DNA from: Umbilicaria muhlenbergii
Taxonomy: Eukaryota; Ascomycota; Lecanoromycetes; Umbilicariales; Umbilicariaceae
Length of the DNA stretch: 64,000 bases
Reading direction: 5' to 3'
NCBI GenBank assembly: GCA_000611775.1
Contig: KK106986.1
Location: forward strand, 682,001 to 746,000
Shown here: positions 44,628 through 55,826 of the stretch, in pieces
Position numbering within the stretch: the stretch's first letter is position 1
Layout: every line of letters starts with the position of its first letter
The notes under the pieces: model-generated
Databases searched by the model: none
What the model saw: the letters and a program-made list of their open reading frames with translations, nothing else
What the model was told of the DNA's origin: nothing
Translations under genes and position numbers: made by a program

Positions 44628-47440
44628 GGTGTGAAGGAATATTGGATAGGTGGGGCAGGCTGACAAGGGACGGTATGGGCTGCGACTCCTCAGACGGATC
44701 AAGAACCCGGCGTCGTGGGGGTTGCTGGTCGTACAGGAATGGCCTCGTTTGGAGATACTAAAAGCCTTGCGGTCAATGTATAACGGCCTTATGATTTCGC
44801 TCCAGATCAAAGAGCGATTTATGATAACAAGAGGATTCTCAAGCTGACAGGGCGAGATGAGGCGTGCAAGATGAGGAGTCCAGCTATGACGCTATGAGAT
44901 CCGACAAGGCAACGCTTAATCTTTCGCCTTGCACCTCGTAAATCTAGGAGCTCCCTTGGAGTGCATGAGTTACAACTTACGAGTACGGGATATCACCATG
45001 CTAATGAATACTGTTGAGGACCGAGAGTTGGCTGGCTGGTTGTGGCTGTCACGCTGCAGCTATCACTTTGGTCGACGATATCAGGCATCGGTTGAGACTT
45101 TTTCGCAGACATGCAATGACTCTGGTGATCCCCGCGGTCGATCCAAAGATACTATACCATCATCTTGTGGTGGCGCCCTCCTAAGGCCCTACCATATTCG
45201 ACCTCCCATGTTTATATCAGTTTTGGAGCCGCACTGAGACCTAGGACCTGCATTCAGGACGAATCAAACCGTCAGGAAACCCATAAGAGAACCAAACACA
45301 AACGAATCAATATTGACTACCCCGCCACCAACAGGGGTAGACAATGTACCCTCTTGTTATTTGAACCAGCGCTGAGCACGAGATAGCAGATAGTTGGGCA
45401 TCAACGGCCAACACGCGAAGCTCGAGAGTAGCCTTAGCTGGACAAGTGAAGACTGCTCTGACTCTGCCACCTTGCTACCGATACGGACAGTATGCACTGT
45501 TCCCGGTCGATGTGGGTTAGCAACAACGTCCAAAGGAGGGATCCTCAAGAAGAATAAGGTACATGAGATTTCAGATGATCGCGGGTGGACATGGCTCCGA
45601 AGCGCACCCGTCGCATTGTGAAGGCTCTGCGTAACGCCAAAGACAACACACCATCCGCGATAGTCATCGGCATACGCTTTGTGGTAGTCTGCAAGTCTAC
45701 GAAGGTCATTGCGCCTACGACCAGCTTCTTAGACCTTGATGACCACACGTGAGTCTAACATCACAGGCGAGGCCAGCGCTAAAGTCACTTAAGCATTCAA
45801 CGAGATGCATCCAGCAACTGCACACGTCACCCCGCTAAGGCCTCCACTACAGCAGATGCACCCGAGGCTCTCTCTCCTTCGTAGGATAGCCACCAATTCG
45901 GGGCCTACGGATGATCAACAGCCATGCAGTGCTACACTCGGGCAGGACTGGAGAAACTTTCAAGGGTTGCCCAAAATGTGAGTGAAGAGTTACGTTGAAT
46001 ACGGCGAGGATCCCTAAGGTATTCCGCTTTCCACATAAGCTCGAGATCGCTATACAAACGCGTCAATAAAACTGCATGGCAAGGGGAATAGAAATGTTGT
46101 CTGGGTGAGGAGGGGCCATGGACAACACAAGGCCCTGGTTCATGAGGCGCAAAAGACATGACTCGTACGGAATTACAGTTGATGGCTTTCCCAATCAATG
46201 TCCTTATTTAGCCCAGCGCCGGACTCATGGACTCATTTCCAGGCTGCCCGTGGCCCTGCCGCACACTGACTCTAATCGAGTGCTTTCCCGTTTTAAGCAA
46301 TGGAGCTTCTTTAATACGACCCAAATACCGAACCGCAGATTGTGTGGAACAACATGAGACGTCCAGCATGAATCAAGCCAGGATGAGCTAGGGTCGGCAT
46401 GTCCGACATGTAAGCCCTAACCAGTCAAGCGCCGAAGCGAATTACTCGCGCCTAGGTCCCGTGTTCATACCACGAATCAAAGGTCAAGCCCTCGATGACT
46501 ATGTCTGGTTGAATCAATGAAGGTCTCTGCACCATCTACAGGTGCGTCACCCCACGCCATATGTCGCTCTCCGCAGATGAGCCTTGTTGGCAAGTACCTG
46601 GCAAGCACAACCTTTCCTTGTTGCAGCGGTCAAGCCTGCATGATGCAGCCGTCAGCTCCGCATGATGTCCAGATCTTGTGATACCCACATCCCCAAGACT
46701 TGGATATACCCAAAGCGGTCGCGGGGGCCCGCATTCTACCCCAGAAAGCCCAATAGTGACAAGCCACCGCGAGAACGCCACGTGGGGATGATCCCTTATC
46801 AATAGTGTCTAGGATATGTACCCCCAATGTCCTTCAACGCCCCCCGACTATGAATTCAACCGTCGATGTTGATCCCCCAGCTTCGAACCAGTACGAAATT
46901 TGTCTGCGAGTCAGCTCCCTACATAGTACTCGGGTCGGTGAGGCGAGGTCGAAGCAACTGCAGCCAAGTATGACTTGTGCTATCAATGAGATTCTAGTAC
47001 GCTGTGCGCAAGCAATTCCAGTGCAAGTGTCTGCGGTGAACGACTCCAGGTCTACAAGCAATCGATATCGGTGTGCTACGAGACTCTGGGGCCGCATCCA
47101 GCTCTGGACAAAGCCACTCTTCCTTACCCCTACGAACATCGCCGGAAGGACCGACCTTACGAAACGACAGCGTCTGAATTGCACGACAGGATTTCTCCCT
47201 GCACTCACTATCATCACCCTGGCGGCTGGGACATGATCGATAAAGGGTGGTAACTGGTATTTGTATTTGGTAACTGTATTCCCCGTATGTAGCAGGTCGC
47301 ATATAACTATCTCATGTACTGTGTACTCTACCTCAAAAATAATCCCCAATATCTCCTCCACCCCCACACAACAGTCGTATATACAACCCCTTCCCCTCCC
47401 CTCACCAATACCCCAGAAAAACCCCCGACCTCACCCACGT
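44628..47440. other. gene-poor region
   Basis: 2.8 kb with the NmrA promoter on the left and the amine oxidase 3' end on the right. Overlapping ORFs up to 177 codons (47367-46834 minus) lack any recognisable motif. I see nothing supportable. Confidence 0.45.
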
Positions 47441-49725
47441 CTACAACTTACTAGAACAACACACCTCCCCCTTCTCCCCGACCACCGCCTCCGCCCCCCC
47501 TTGCATATGCTGCTCGCTAACCAACGTACTCTTGTTAAACGCCTGATTACTCGGCGGCACATCGAGCGCGGGATTCTTCTCGAAGAAATTCACCGGCCGC
47601 ATCACCACCTTGATGACCTCGCACGGCATAACCGGGAAATCCTCAACACGGGGGATATGGTTAATCCCAAACGCGATCCAAACAACCATATCAGTATCTT
47701 TGACATTATCCCTCCTGTTCGCCCAGGACCGCACACCCGTGCCGCCGCGGGATTGGTTGGTATACTTGCCTCCCGCATACAGCTCGCCGTCACGGTATTG
47801 CGTGACGTAGATATTATGGTCGGCGAACTCGGCGCGTTTATGGTGGAAGCTTTGCGGGTCCGCGAGCATTTTCTGGAACGCCGGAGCGTGGATTTTATAG
47901 CCGACGGGTTTCCCGTTGACGGGGTTGCGGACGGCGGCGTTTTGGATCTTGAAGGTGCGGTTGGAGTCGTAGTCGATGTCGATGCCGCAGGATTCTTCGA
48001 TGACCGTTTCGCACACGACGTAGCCGGTGCCTTGCGGGTTGAGCTCGGAGCGGGGCATGGGGTGGGCTTCGTCGTAGACGAGGCGGTTGGCGTGGCCGTC
48101 GATGGCCGGGTCGACGCGGAGCGAGAAGATGTGTTGGTGGTGGGTGGCGAGGACGCCGGGGTGGACGACGGTGCCCCAGGGAACCTCGACTCCGTGGTCG
48201 ATGGGCTGGGTGCTGAGGATGCCGGTGGCGCGGACTTCGTAGATGAGGTCGCCGGCTTGGTTGAACATGAAGGCGAGGATGTATTCGTAGTTGGAGACGG
48301 TGATGATGGTTTGCACGACGAGCTCGCGGTTGCGGACGACGGCGGCCCTGCCGGTTCGGTAGTTGGTGTGTTTCCAGCCGATGCCGGCGTCTTGTTCGTG
48401 GACGCAGACGACGTTCTCTACGGGTGTTGGCTCGCCTTTGTCGTTTGAGAGGACGGCACTGAGATAGTGGATGGAACCAAGACAGTCGCAGCCAAGCTTC
48501 AGGTTGTTGGCCATCACTCCTGCTCCGGCATCTCCGAGGTCGAAGGCTGATTTTCTGTTGAATGGCGGTCGCGGATCGGCATACGGAATGTTCATATCGG
48601 AGAGCGAAAGACGGTAGAACAAGCTACGCCCATCATAACGGACCTAAAATAATTAGCCCATGGAACCCTTTTGCATATTGGCTACGTGCTTACATCGTAT
48701 AGGACCGTGCCCTCGCGCTGGTTGAAACCGACTCTGAAAGACCACTTCTGCCATTCGATGAGTTCGCCCGTCTCTCCTGTCTTGGTCGCCGTGAAGCTCG
48801 CACCCTCCGGCTGTATTACGTTTAGGGGCTTCATATCCGTTCTCAACTCTTGGTGTTCCGGGATGTACTCGTTCGGCGGCACGATTCTGTAAGGCGTGGT
48901 CTTCTTAATACTGTTGTCAACACCGGTAGGGAGGAAGTCAATCCGAATGACTTTCCATTCTTCGGTATCTACCACGGGAGAGATCGCTAGAGGGAGGGCG
49001 TAATGATTGGAGTCGGCTTCTGAGGGGTTCATGGGATCTCGCATGTACATGAAGCATTGGAACATCCTTCTATCGTCGTCAATGCCATCGGAGCCTATCA
49101 GAGTTAGCTTTTAACATACAGTGCAGGTATAGTCCGGGAGTTGCATACCATAGATCCACGGGTCAATGATGACTACGGTGCCTTTAGGAAGCTGCAGCTT
49201 GGCTATCTCTGCCTGGACCCCTTTATCCGCCAATGCTATTTCCTCGACACGAAGAATCTCCTCTCCATCTCCGGGGCTGTGGATGTTCGGACCCAATCGT
49301 ACGTGGCTCTCGACTTTACCATGGGTGAGATTTATGACAGCTTCGTGGAATTTGTCCTAAGCACGGGCCTATTAGAACGCTTGCTTACGGGCTGGTACCA
49401 GATGTGCAGTCCAGGTGCTAATGGGTCAGCAGTCTTTCTATTGACTCACAGTGTTTCGAATATAGTAACACACGAACGCCTTCCTGTCGATCTTTGGCAC
49501 TCTGCTTCTGTGATGCTCCGCCTCCAAATAAGGGACCAACCGCGCCTTCTCCGGCTCCTCGAGTGTGATAGCCTTGAACTGGAGGTTTGTCTTCGCAGGA
49601 TAAAGGCCCTTGATGAGGTCTGCGCTCCTGGTGATCTCGGCCGCGGTCAACGGCGAGAGCGGGTGGGAAGGGACTTGTTTGGTGACGCCAACCACCGGGC
49701 TCGAAGTCACTTGCTCTGTGGACAT
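47441..49725 (-). CDS. copper amine oxidase, peroxisomal (TPQ-dependent)
   Basis: Oxidises primary amines to aldehyde, ammonia and hydrogen peroxide. Exons 49725-49450, 49356-49149, 49094-48694, 48643-47441 (introns 93, 54, 50 nt) give 695 residues. N-terminal domains: HPLSPLTAAEITRSADLIKG and the LITL-type second domain. Catalytic domain: AFDLGD at 328-333 with the catalytic-base Asp; SNYEY with cofactor precursor Tyr414 (topaquinone by self-processing); copper ligands in HHQHIF and a later His. The protein ends CCSSKL, a canonical PTS1 signal, so the enzyme should sit in peroxisomes where catalase removes the peroxide. Fungal enzymes of this kind let cells use amines as nitrogen source. Confidence 0.94.
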
Positions 49726-50734
49726 GGCCAATAGTTTGTAAAAATAAAAAAATAAAAAAAACCTTTTTTTTCCGAGTGCAAGATATTCAAGACACACGAA
49801 TAGCAAGCGGGCCCTCTACACTTATAACATGGCAATATACCTTAGCCCCGCTCTATCCGTGCATGACCGGTGATAAGGATTGACTTTCAAACAGTTCTGG
49901 CTTGCAGAAGGTTCTTGTGCTCACCAAGACTAAGGCAAGGTAGGCGCTGGGCAGAAAGTGCCAAGTGCCAGCAACAGCAGCAGGAGTATCGGCAGCAGCA
50001 GCAGCGACGACTCCGCAAACACCCCCGGTCTTCCCGGCTGGGAGAAGGGAGAAAGCAAAGTATAGCCAGGCCGCAAGAGATAAGGTAGGTAGGCAAAGCG
50101 TGATGACAGGATGAGGGTCAATCGGCCACACGTACTGCCGGGCCGAGAGGGGTCGATCTCCTCCGACATGCAAATGGTGGCGCGCACCAGCCCAAGCCGG
50201 ATCAGGACAGTCCTGCCGATTGCCAGGCCGTCAGCCCTGTCACCGTGCCCACACAGCGAGACCGCGTTTGCAGGGACAGTCACAGGCATGCGGATGCAGT
50301 CGGTGCACACTGCACCTGTTCCCTTTCTTCCACATGGTATTGCGAGTATTGATTTGCTAGGCTGTGGAGTGCAGCAAACATGAGTGTCCATGGAGGATAC
50401 ACTGCCTCGAAAAGGGAACAAGCTTCCACAGGCCGAGATGATGATTGCCAAACACGGACTCACGCCCTACCCGCTGCATAACGAAAACACCACTTCTGAT
50501 GCGCTGTGCATAGCGTTCGTGTGCTGGAGAGTCAAGCAACGCACGGCTTGACCAGTCAAACAATGGTTGCTTGAGGAAAGCCTAGATGCCGAACGAGAAA
50601 ACCCAAATGGAGCATGCATTGCGGAAACGTGGGACTTCCAGATCCCTACACAAGCACGTCGCTTCACAAACAACCCCCAGTCCTGTATTCCCTGGTCGAT
50701 GAAGCACCTCCACATCCCAGGCCATGCCCATCCC
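49726..50734. other. amine oxidase promoter and spacer
   Basis: About 1 kb. An A/T run (AAAAATAAAAAAATAAAA) lies just upstream of the amine oxidase start and a CAG/GCA trinucleotide-rich stretch at 49970-50010. No gene seen. Confidence 0.45.
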
Positions 50735-51493
50735 TCAAGTCTTGTAGAGAGCAAGCCAAACAGGCTTGCTCACCGTCCCCCGTGCCTCAGTCCACCCCAG
50801 CGCCGCCAGGGTCTGATCCGAGTTGTCGTCACCGAGCTTGAAGCTCGACCCCCTCAGCCAAACCCCGTCTCCCACTTCGATACACTCCGAGATGCCATCC
50901 AAGTCCTCATCGTTCCTTTCGCGCCGCAGCTGGCGAATCAGCTGCTTGACGGTCAACATCGTCGGGACTATAAACGCTGCCCAGGTGTGAGTACGTCCTT
51001 GTTGTTCCCACGGCTTGAACCCATCAAGAAAGTAGTGGATGACGGTGTGCGCCTGGCTTTCTGGGAACAGATAATTCATGTTCGTTTCGAACTTCACCGT
51101 CGCTCCGTTGATGTATGCCCCTCGTGGGAACACAGGAGGTGGCGGTGGTGCTGGTACTGGCGTCGGCGCTGGAGGCGCTGGAGGCGCTGGCTGCATACAC
51201 CAGGGGGGGTAAAAGACCGGTGGGAGATAGCCTAGGTCTGGGCGGGGAGCAACGACGGCTGGCATCGGTGGGAAGACCGGGAAGCCGTAGCCGTAATCCG
51301 GGCGTGGGAGAACGTACGGTGGTGGTGGGGGCGCCACGGGTTGGGGAAGTGGTGGCGGAGGCGCCATGGGCTGAACAGGTGGTGGCGGAGGCGCCGCGGG
51401 TTGTAATCGCACTGGCGGTATCCAACCTGGGGGGAAGCCTCCGTTTGGTGGTTGTCCATTAAGGGTGAGATAGTGACGCCTTGGGGGAGTCAT
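50735..51493 (-). CDS. proline-rich protein of unknown function
   Basis: Single-exon frame of 252 residues. Residues 1-130 are Pro-rich with repeated MAPPPP/VAPPPP and PRPDYGYGFP, PRPDLGYLPP segments; there is no signal peptide. Residues 130-252 are globular-looking: INGATVKFETNMNYLFPESQ, AHTVIHYFLDGFKPWE, PTMLTVKQLIRQLRRERN, DGISECIEVGDGVWLRGSSF, QTLAALGWTEARG and VSKPVWLALYKT. I do not recognise the family; the mixed hydrophobic/charged pattern and consistent codon use argue that it is real. The LTVKQLIRQLR and LAALGW parts are reminiscent of a ubiquitin-like or BAG-type fold, which is only a guess. Confidence 0.7.
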   Translation of the reverse strand: MTPPRRHYLTLNGQPPNGGFPPGWIPPVRLQPAAPPPPPVQPMAPPPPLPQPVAPPPPPYVLPRPDYGYGFPVFPPMPAVVAPRPDLGYLPPVFYPPWCMQPAPPAPPAPTPVPAPPPPPVFPRGAYINGATVKFETNMNYLFPESQAHTVIHYFLDGFKPWEQQGRTHTWAAFIVPTMLTVKQLIRQLRRERNDEDLDGISECIEVGDGVWLRGSSFKLGDDNSDQTLAALGWTEARGTVSKPVWLALYKT

Positions 51494-52176
51494 GCCTGCT
51501 CTTTGCTAACGCAAGAATAGAGGCTGTCGTCTTTCGGGGGTGTATACGACAACGACGGAGTTCAAGAAGTCCAGTAAGTGTGGGAAGGGTGTTGAGTCGA
51601 AGCAAAAATGTCCCGAAGAAGCAGCGAATATGTGTGGAGAAGTCGATATTGAACAGCTCGTTGTCGATGTGTTTCGTTGGCAAGCTGTGTCAGTTGGATA
51701 ATGAAAGAGAATATGCCCGCGTCTTGATGGTTTATATACATTGTCCAGCAGTCCAGAAACATAATTCATCGTCGATGAATTGCTAGTTGTGACACATATC
51801 TCCATGAAGCATTTCTGCATTCACCATTCTCGACGTTCGTGATCTTCCAGTATTAACATATCCACTAAATTTGAGACCTTGCAACACACGAAGAAGCAGC
51901 TGCCAAAGAATGAATATAGTGTGAAGCATTCCTGTCGAGCACAACAAGTCTGGTCAGCGGTGGGTCACGAATCCCATGCTCTTACTTAAGTAAGAATATA
52001 TAGTCTGGTAGATGGGCCTTGTTAAAGACGGCATGCGTTGAATTTGTCTCCCTAGAGGTGTACTGCACTAGTTATGCAGGCCAAACAAATGTCTCACGCA
52101 GTCTGCTTCCCTGGGATAAAACTTTGCACACTTCATGCAAGTCTCCTTAATGCGAGACTTTGCAGGTGTTGGCAGT
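51494..52176. other. spacer upstream of the proline-rich gene
   Basis: 683 bases containing the promoter of the proline-rich gene and the CFT2 3' end. Overlapping frames on both strands are unsupported. Confidence 0.45.
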
Positions 52177-55100
52177 CTACCCTCCAGCAATGACCGCAAG
52201 GCTTTCATAGATCTTTCGCTTAACAGATTGAAAAGGCCCTTCGACATATCTCGCATGAGACTCCGGCGCAGTAAGACCTCCTCCTTCGACCTCGATTTTG
52301 CCTGTGCCAGATTTTCTCACTGCGACGAGTCCATCAATGACCAACGTCCCTTCGCCTCTAAACTCAGCGGTGTGGTCCGCTGCCTGTAAGATTCTCCGCA
52401 AGTCGGCGAGTCTTAGATCGCCAACGTGCAAAGGTTGAGCCACAGAACGCGTTGCAGCGGCCATACTGGGTGGTAGAGAATCGAGGATCGGCACCGACTC
52501 TGGAGCAGTGACAGAGGCGCTAGGAATGTCGTCGATGTTGGTGGCCTCAGCCTCGCCCTTTACCATCTTCTGCTTCTTCTTACTTAGGGCATCCGCCTGC
52601 GGTCGATCCTCTGCGGCTGCAGCTAATCGGCCTGTGAGAGTGACAACACTCAGACCTCGGACATTCTGCCAACGGAAACGTTTGACAAGTGCTTCAGTCA
52701 ATTTCACTGTCCATGCATTAGTGTCCACGCTGGCGCCCACCGTCTGTCCAACAGTAGGGGTGAACACATCGTCCGACGTCGCTTCCACCGAGCCTGCGGT
52801 ATGAGCAAGGAGCTTCTGTCTGCAGTCTTCTGCAAGCGTCGTGATCTCTGACGTAGTTCCGCCGATGAGGATGAGTTTTCGGGGTTGTATTAGTGGGATT
52901 AACATAGACAGACTTCGCTGATCATGAAGACCTGCGAAATCAACGTAGGCAATCCTCAGGTTAACTTGCACTGAGCTCGTTTCAAATGTGACCTTGGAAG
53001 GTCCAGTCAAAGGCTCTTCAACTTCGGTGTCCGACTCATCGGAATCTTCATCAGCTTCTTCGCCTGCTCCACCAATAGGCTGATGAACTCCGTTGAGCCC
53101 ATTGACTGGTGGACCTGCCCTCTGACCAATGCCAGTATTCCTTTGCTTGTTCATTCCAGCGGAAGGTCGGCGTCCCATTGCACTTTGCAAACCCGAGTCT
53201 TCCCATTTCCGTTTCTGCCCAAGGCCAGTCTGCTTTCCCGAAGCAGCATCGCGCATGTCTTGGCCGTCAATTTCATCACGCTCTTCAGCTCTTAAGTAGT
53301 CCTCGGGCCTGATAAGATCTCCAAAATCATCGCCTCGACGTCTCTTACTGACGAATGGGAACATGGTCTCTCTTCCCTTTTTACCACGAACATCGTAGTC
53401 GTAGAGTCCAGGTTGACGGAGGAGAACATTTATGCCAAGATCTTCTTTTGCGGTGCCGGTTTTGTTGCGGTTGGAGTGTCCAAGCGTTGCAGAGATATTC
53501 AAAGCTTTACCTTGGCGCTCCGGATCTGACTCGTCTGACGAGGACGAGCTTGTCGAAGAGGTCTCATCAATAGCATCAGCAGATGTCTCGAGCCCAGTAC
53601 CGTTACCTGTCTGGACTGTATTCTGAAGTTGGCGTTGGGTCGCCAGATACTGCTGGTAGATCAGGAGCTCCTTGCCTTCGAGCGGCACACGCTGAGCGGT
53701 CTTGGTTTCAAGCTGCCTTCCTCCAGTATGCACTTGTTCCAAGTTCTGCCCATCAGCCCCGGTCTCCATAGCTACGCCATCTCTTCTTTCCTGGTACCAC
53801 TGCCATAGGGTATGGCCCAAGCCAAGACTCTCATCATCGTCCCCATGGACTGAACTGCCGTAATCCTCGGTCAGAATGATCAGGCTAGTCGGATCTGCCG
53901 CGATAGCGCGGAGAACATCCTTGGAGAATCCCCATTCCAAGGACGTATCACTGGCGAGAATGACACGAGCACCATCGGAAGAGAGCATCTTGTCGATTTG
54001 TGACTTTCGTTCCAGTAACTTTACGTGCCTAAAATCAAAAGGTCCGCCTGACTTGCCTGGAAGCTGACTCTCTTGTAGAGCAGCTTCGTGCCTATCTCGG
54101 CCGGCATTTTGCTTGCTGTCTGCACGTTTGTGCTGACGATTGTTTGTATTGCTCGAATCGGCCTCGAACTCTCGGACGACGTTCTCGTCCATCCATTCAA
54201 GCATACTTCTCGCATACCTCATGGTGGCACCAACATTTTTGCTGGCTAGGTAAAGCTTGGTGGTCTTCAAGGGGCTCTCACTGGCGCTGTCCGAGAACTC
54301 CTTCCGCCACGCATGCTCCAGAAGGTATGCCAGCTCTAGCACCCGCGCGCTAGTATCGGTGGGTACCAAGACTGTTCCTCCTTTTGCAACGGCAGTCCTA
54401 ATCATGTCTATGAGCAGATCATCCCGCTTCTTGCGTCCTCCAGCTAGCGGATTCCTCTCCGACCCTCTTGCACTACAGACCAACGCCGTCGGTTTGCGTA
54501 ATTGTTCAATGACTTCAGCTCCACTTGAACCGGAGCCACCAAGCCAAGCAGCCCCTGCGAGAACATTCTCCCGGACTTGATTCCAATCCACCGCATAAAC
54601 GATTGACTCCATCCCGTGCTGGATGTGCCATATTGTCCCACCAAGAGTGTGTCCAGCATTATATGCGGTTATTGTAAGACCGTTGAGAGGGGGAGAAAAG
54701 GGCGAAGGTAAAGGCTGATGAGGTTGCGAGTATTTGAGTGGATGTATTCTTGAGAAATAAGAGGCAATCTCTTCCGGCGTAGGTGGTTGCAGCAAGATGT
54801 GCAAGCTCGAATCCGTAGCATTGGACGAGTATGAGTATGAAGTTTCGGAGAGTGAGCTGGCTGGAATAATAGTAGATGCAAGAGGGGCAGAGGAATATAT
54901 GTCTTGAAGTAATGTCCGGCCGAGTGAGATGACAGGAGTAGTGGCGTATACGGGTATCTGTGTGAACAGAGGAATGTTCTTGCAGCAGTGGGCGAAGGCA
55001 GCGATGTGAGCCGGGGTCGCGTGGGTGAGCAGGACGAGTGAGAGCGTAGGGATGTGTCTAGAAGATACGAAATGATCTGTCAGTCTACTGAATCATGGAA

Positions 55101-55375
55101 CTTCAATATGTTGTCATGCAGCGAGTATGGAATTGATAATTCTATATTCCCACATAGTATACAGACAGTCATCTCTCCTTCCATCTCATGAACGGAAACC
55201 ATTGTCAAGCCCGCGAGACATCGACCTACCTCTCCAACGCCTTCAGCTTCTGCGCATCAAACCCCTCATCCCAGCCCACATCGACCAATACTTTGACTCC
55301 TCCATCAAGTTCCAGCAAAGACTGTGAGGCCGGTGAAGATGATTGCGCTCCCAGTAGGGGGGTGAAGTTGAACAT
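52177..55375 (-). CDS. CFT2: cleavage and polyadenylation factor subunit Cft2 (CPSF100/CPSF2)
   Basis: Non-catalytic metallo-beta-lactamase/beta-CASP partner of the Ysh1 endonuclease in mRNA 3'-end processing. Exons 55375-55230 and 55057-52177, intron 172 nt, give 1008 residues. N-terminus MFNFTPLLGAQSSSPASQSL, LELDGGVKVLVDVGWDEGFD, then HIPTLSLVLLTHATPAHIAA and ITAYNAGHTLGGTIWHIQHG, SIVYAVDWN. The expected HxHxDH zinc motif is degenerate (LTHATPAH), which is normal for Cft2 and separates it from Ysh1. Beta-CASP part: GGTVLVPTDTSARVLELAYL, LASDTSLEWGFS. Middle acidic/Ser-rich linker, then IRPEDYLRAEERDE and RIAYVDFAGLHDQRSLSMLI, PRKLILIGG; the end is KRKIYESLAVIAGG. The ATG is 451 bases from the divergent deacetylase gene. 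Confidence 0.93.
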
Positions 55376-55826
55376 GTCAGCAGTAAAAGCGGTCGCTCCT
55401 CAGGCTACGCGTAGTGAGCTGGTATCATTGCAGACGTCGATGCATTGCACGGAAGGTGAAGAAGCGATCTATGGGCACCGAGGAAGCGTCAATGAGATGA
55501 TGAACCAAGATGGAGGACTCGAAGTCACACCGGTCAGCCTTCCTTTCGGCTTCACGCGATGGAGCCGCGAAAGTGAGGTTGCGGCATGTTTGCAGTCTGC
55601 AAAATATGTTTGCATTTCTCGGTACAACCTTCCGGTCGTCCGCTTCCTCTTTCCCAATGCAACCGCGCACCATTGTTGATAAGGAAAGTGCCTTGTACCT
55701 TACTATCTGCCTTTAAACGCGGGGTTCGGCGGTATGGGGGGGTCCATGGTTTATAGTCCATGGCTTATAGCATGATGCTCTCGCTCTCAAGCTGCAGACC
55801 GATTCAAGCTCACGCGCGCCGCAAAG
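55376..55826. promoter_or_regulatory. divergent promoter CFT2 / deacetylase
   Basis: 451 bases between outward starts. It contains CTACGCGTAG, a 10-bp palindrome around an ACGCGT core, about 30 bases before the CFT2 ATG. ORFs here are on both strands and unsupported. Confidence 0.45.

Noticed and set aside
46834-47367. 177-codon minus-strand ORF next to the amine oxidase gene
   Set aside because: Overlaps other frames on both strands and shows no motif; the segment looks like spacer.
47261-48448. 395-codon plus-strand ORF across the amine oxidase gene
   Set aside because: Exact antisense shadow of the GC-rich catalytic exon; the product is low-complexity Asp/Gly/Val.
52068-52256. ORF ending CMKCAKFYPREADCVRHLFG, suggestive of a zinc finger
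   Set aside because: Overlaps the 3' end of CFT2 in another frame and has only one Cys pair without proper His spacing.
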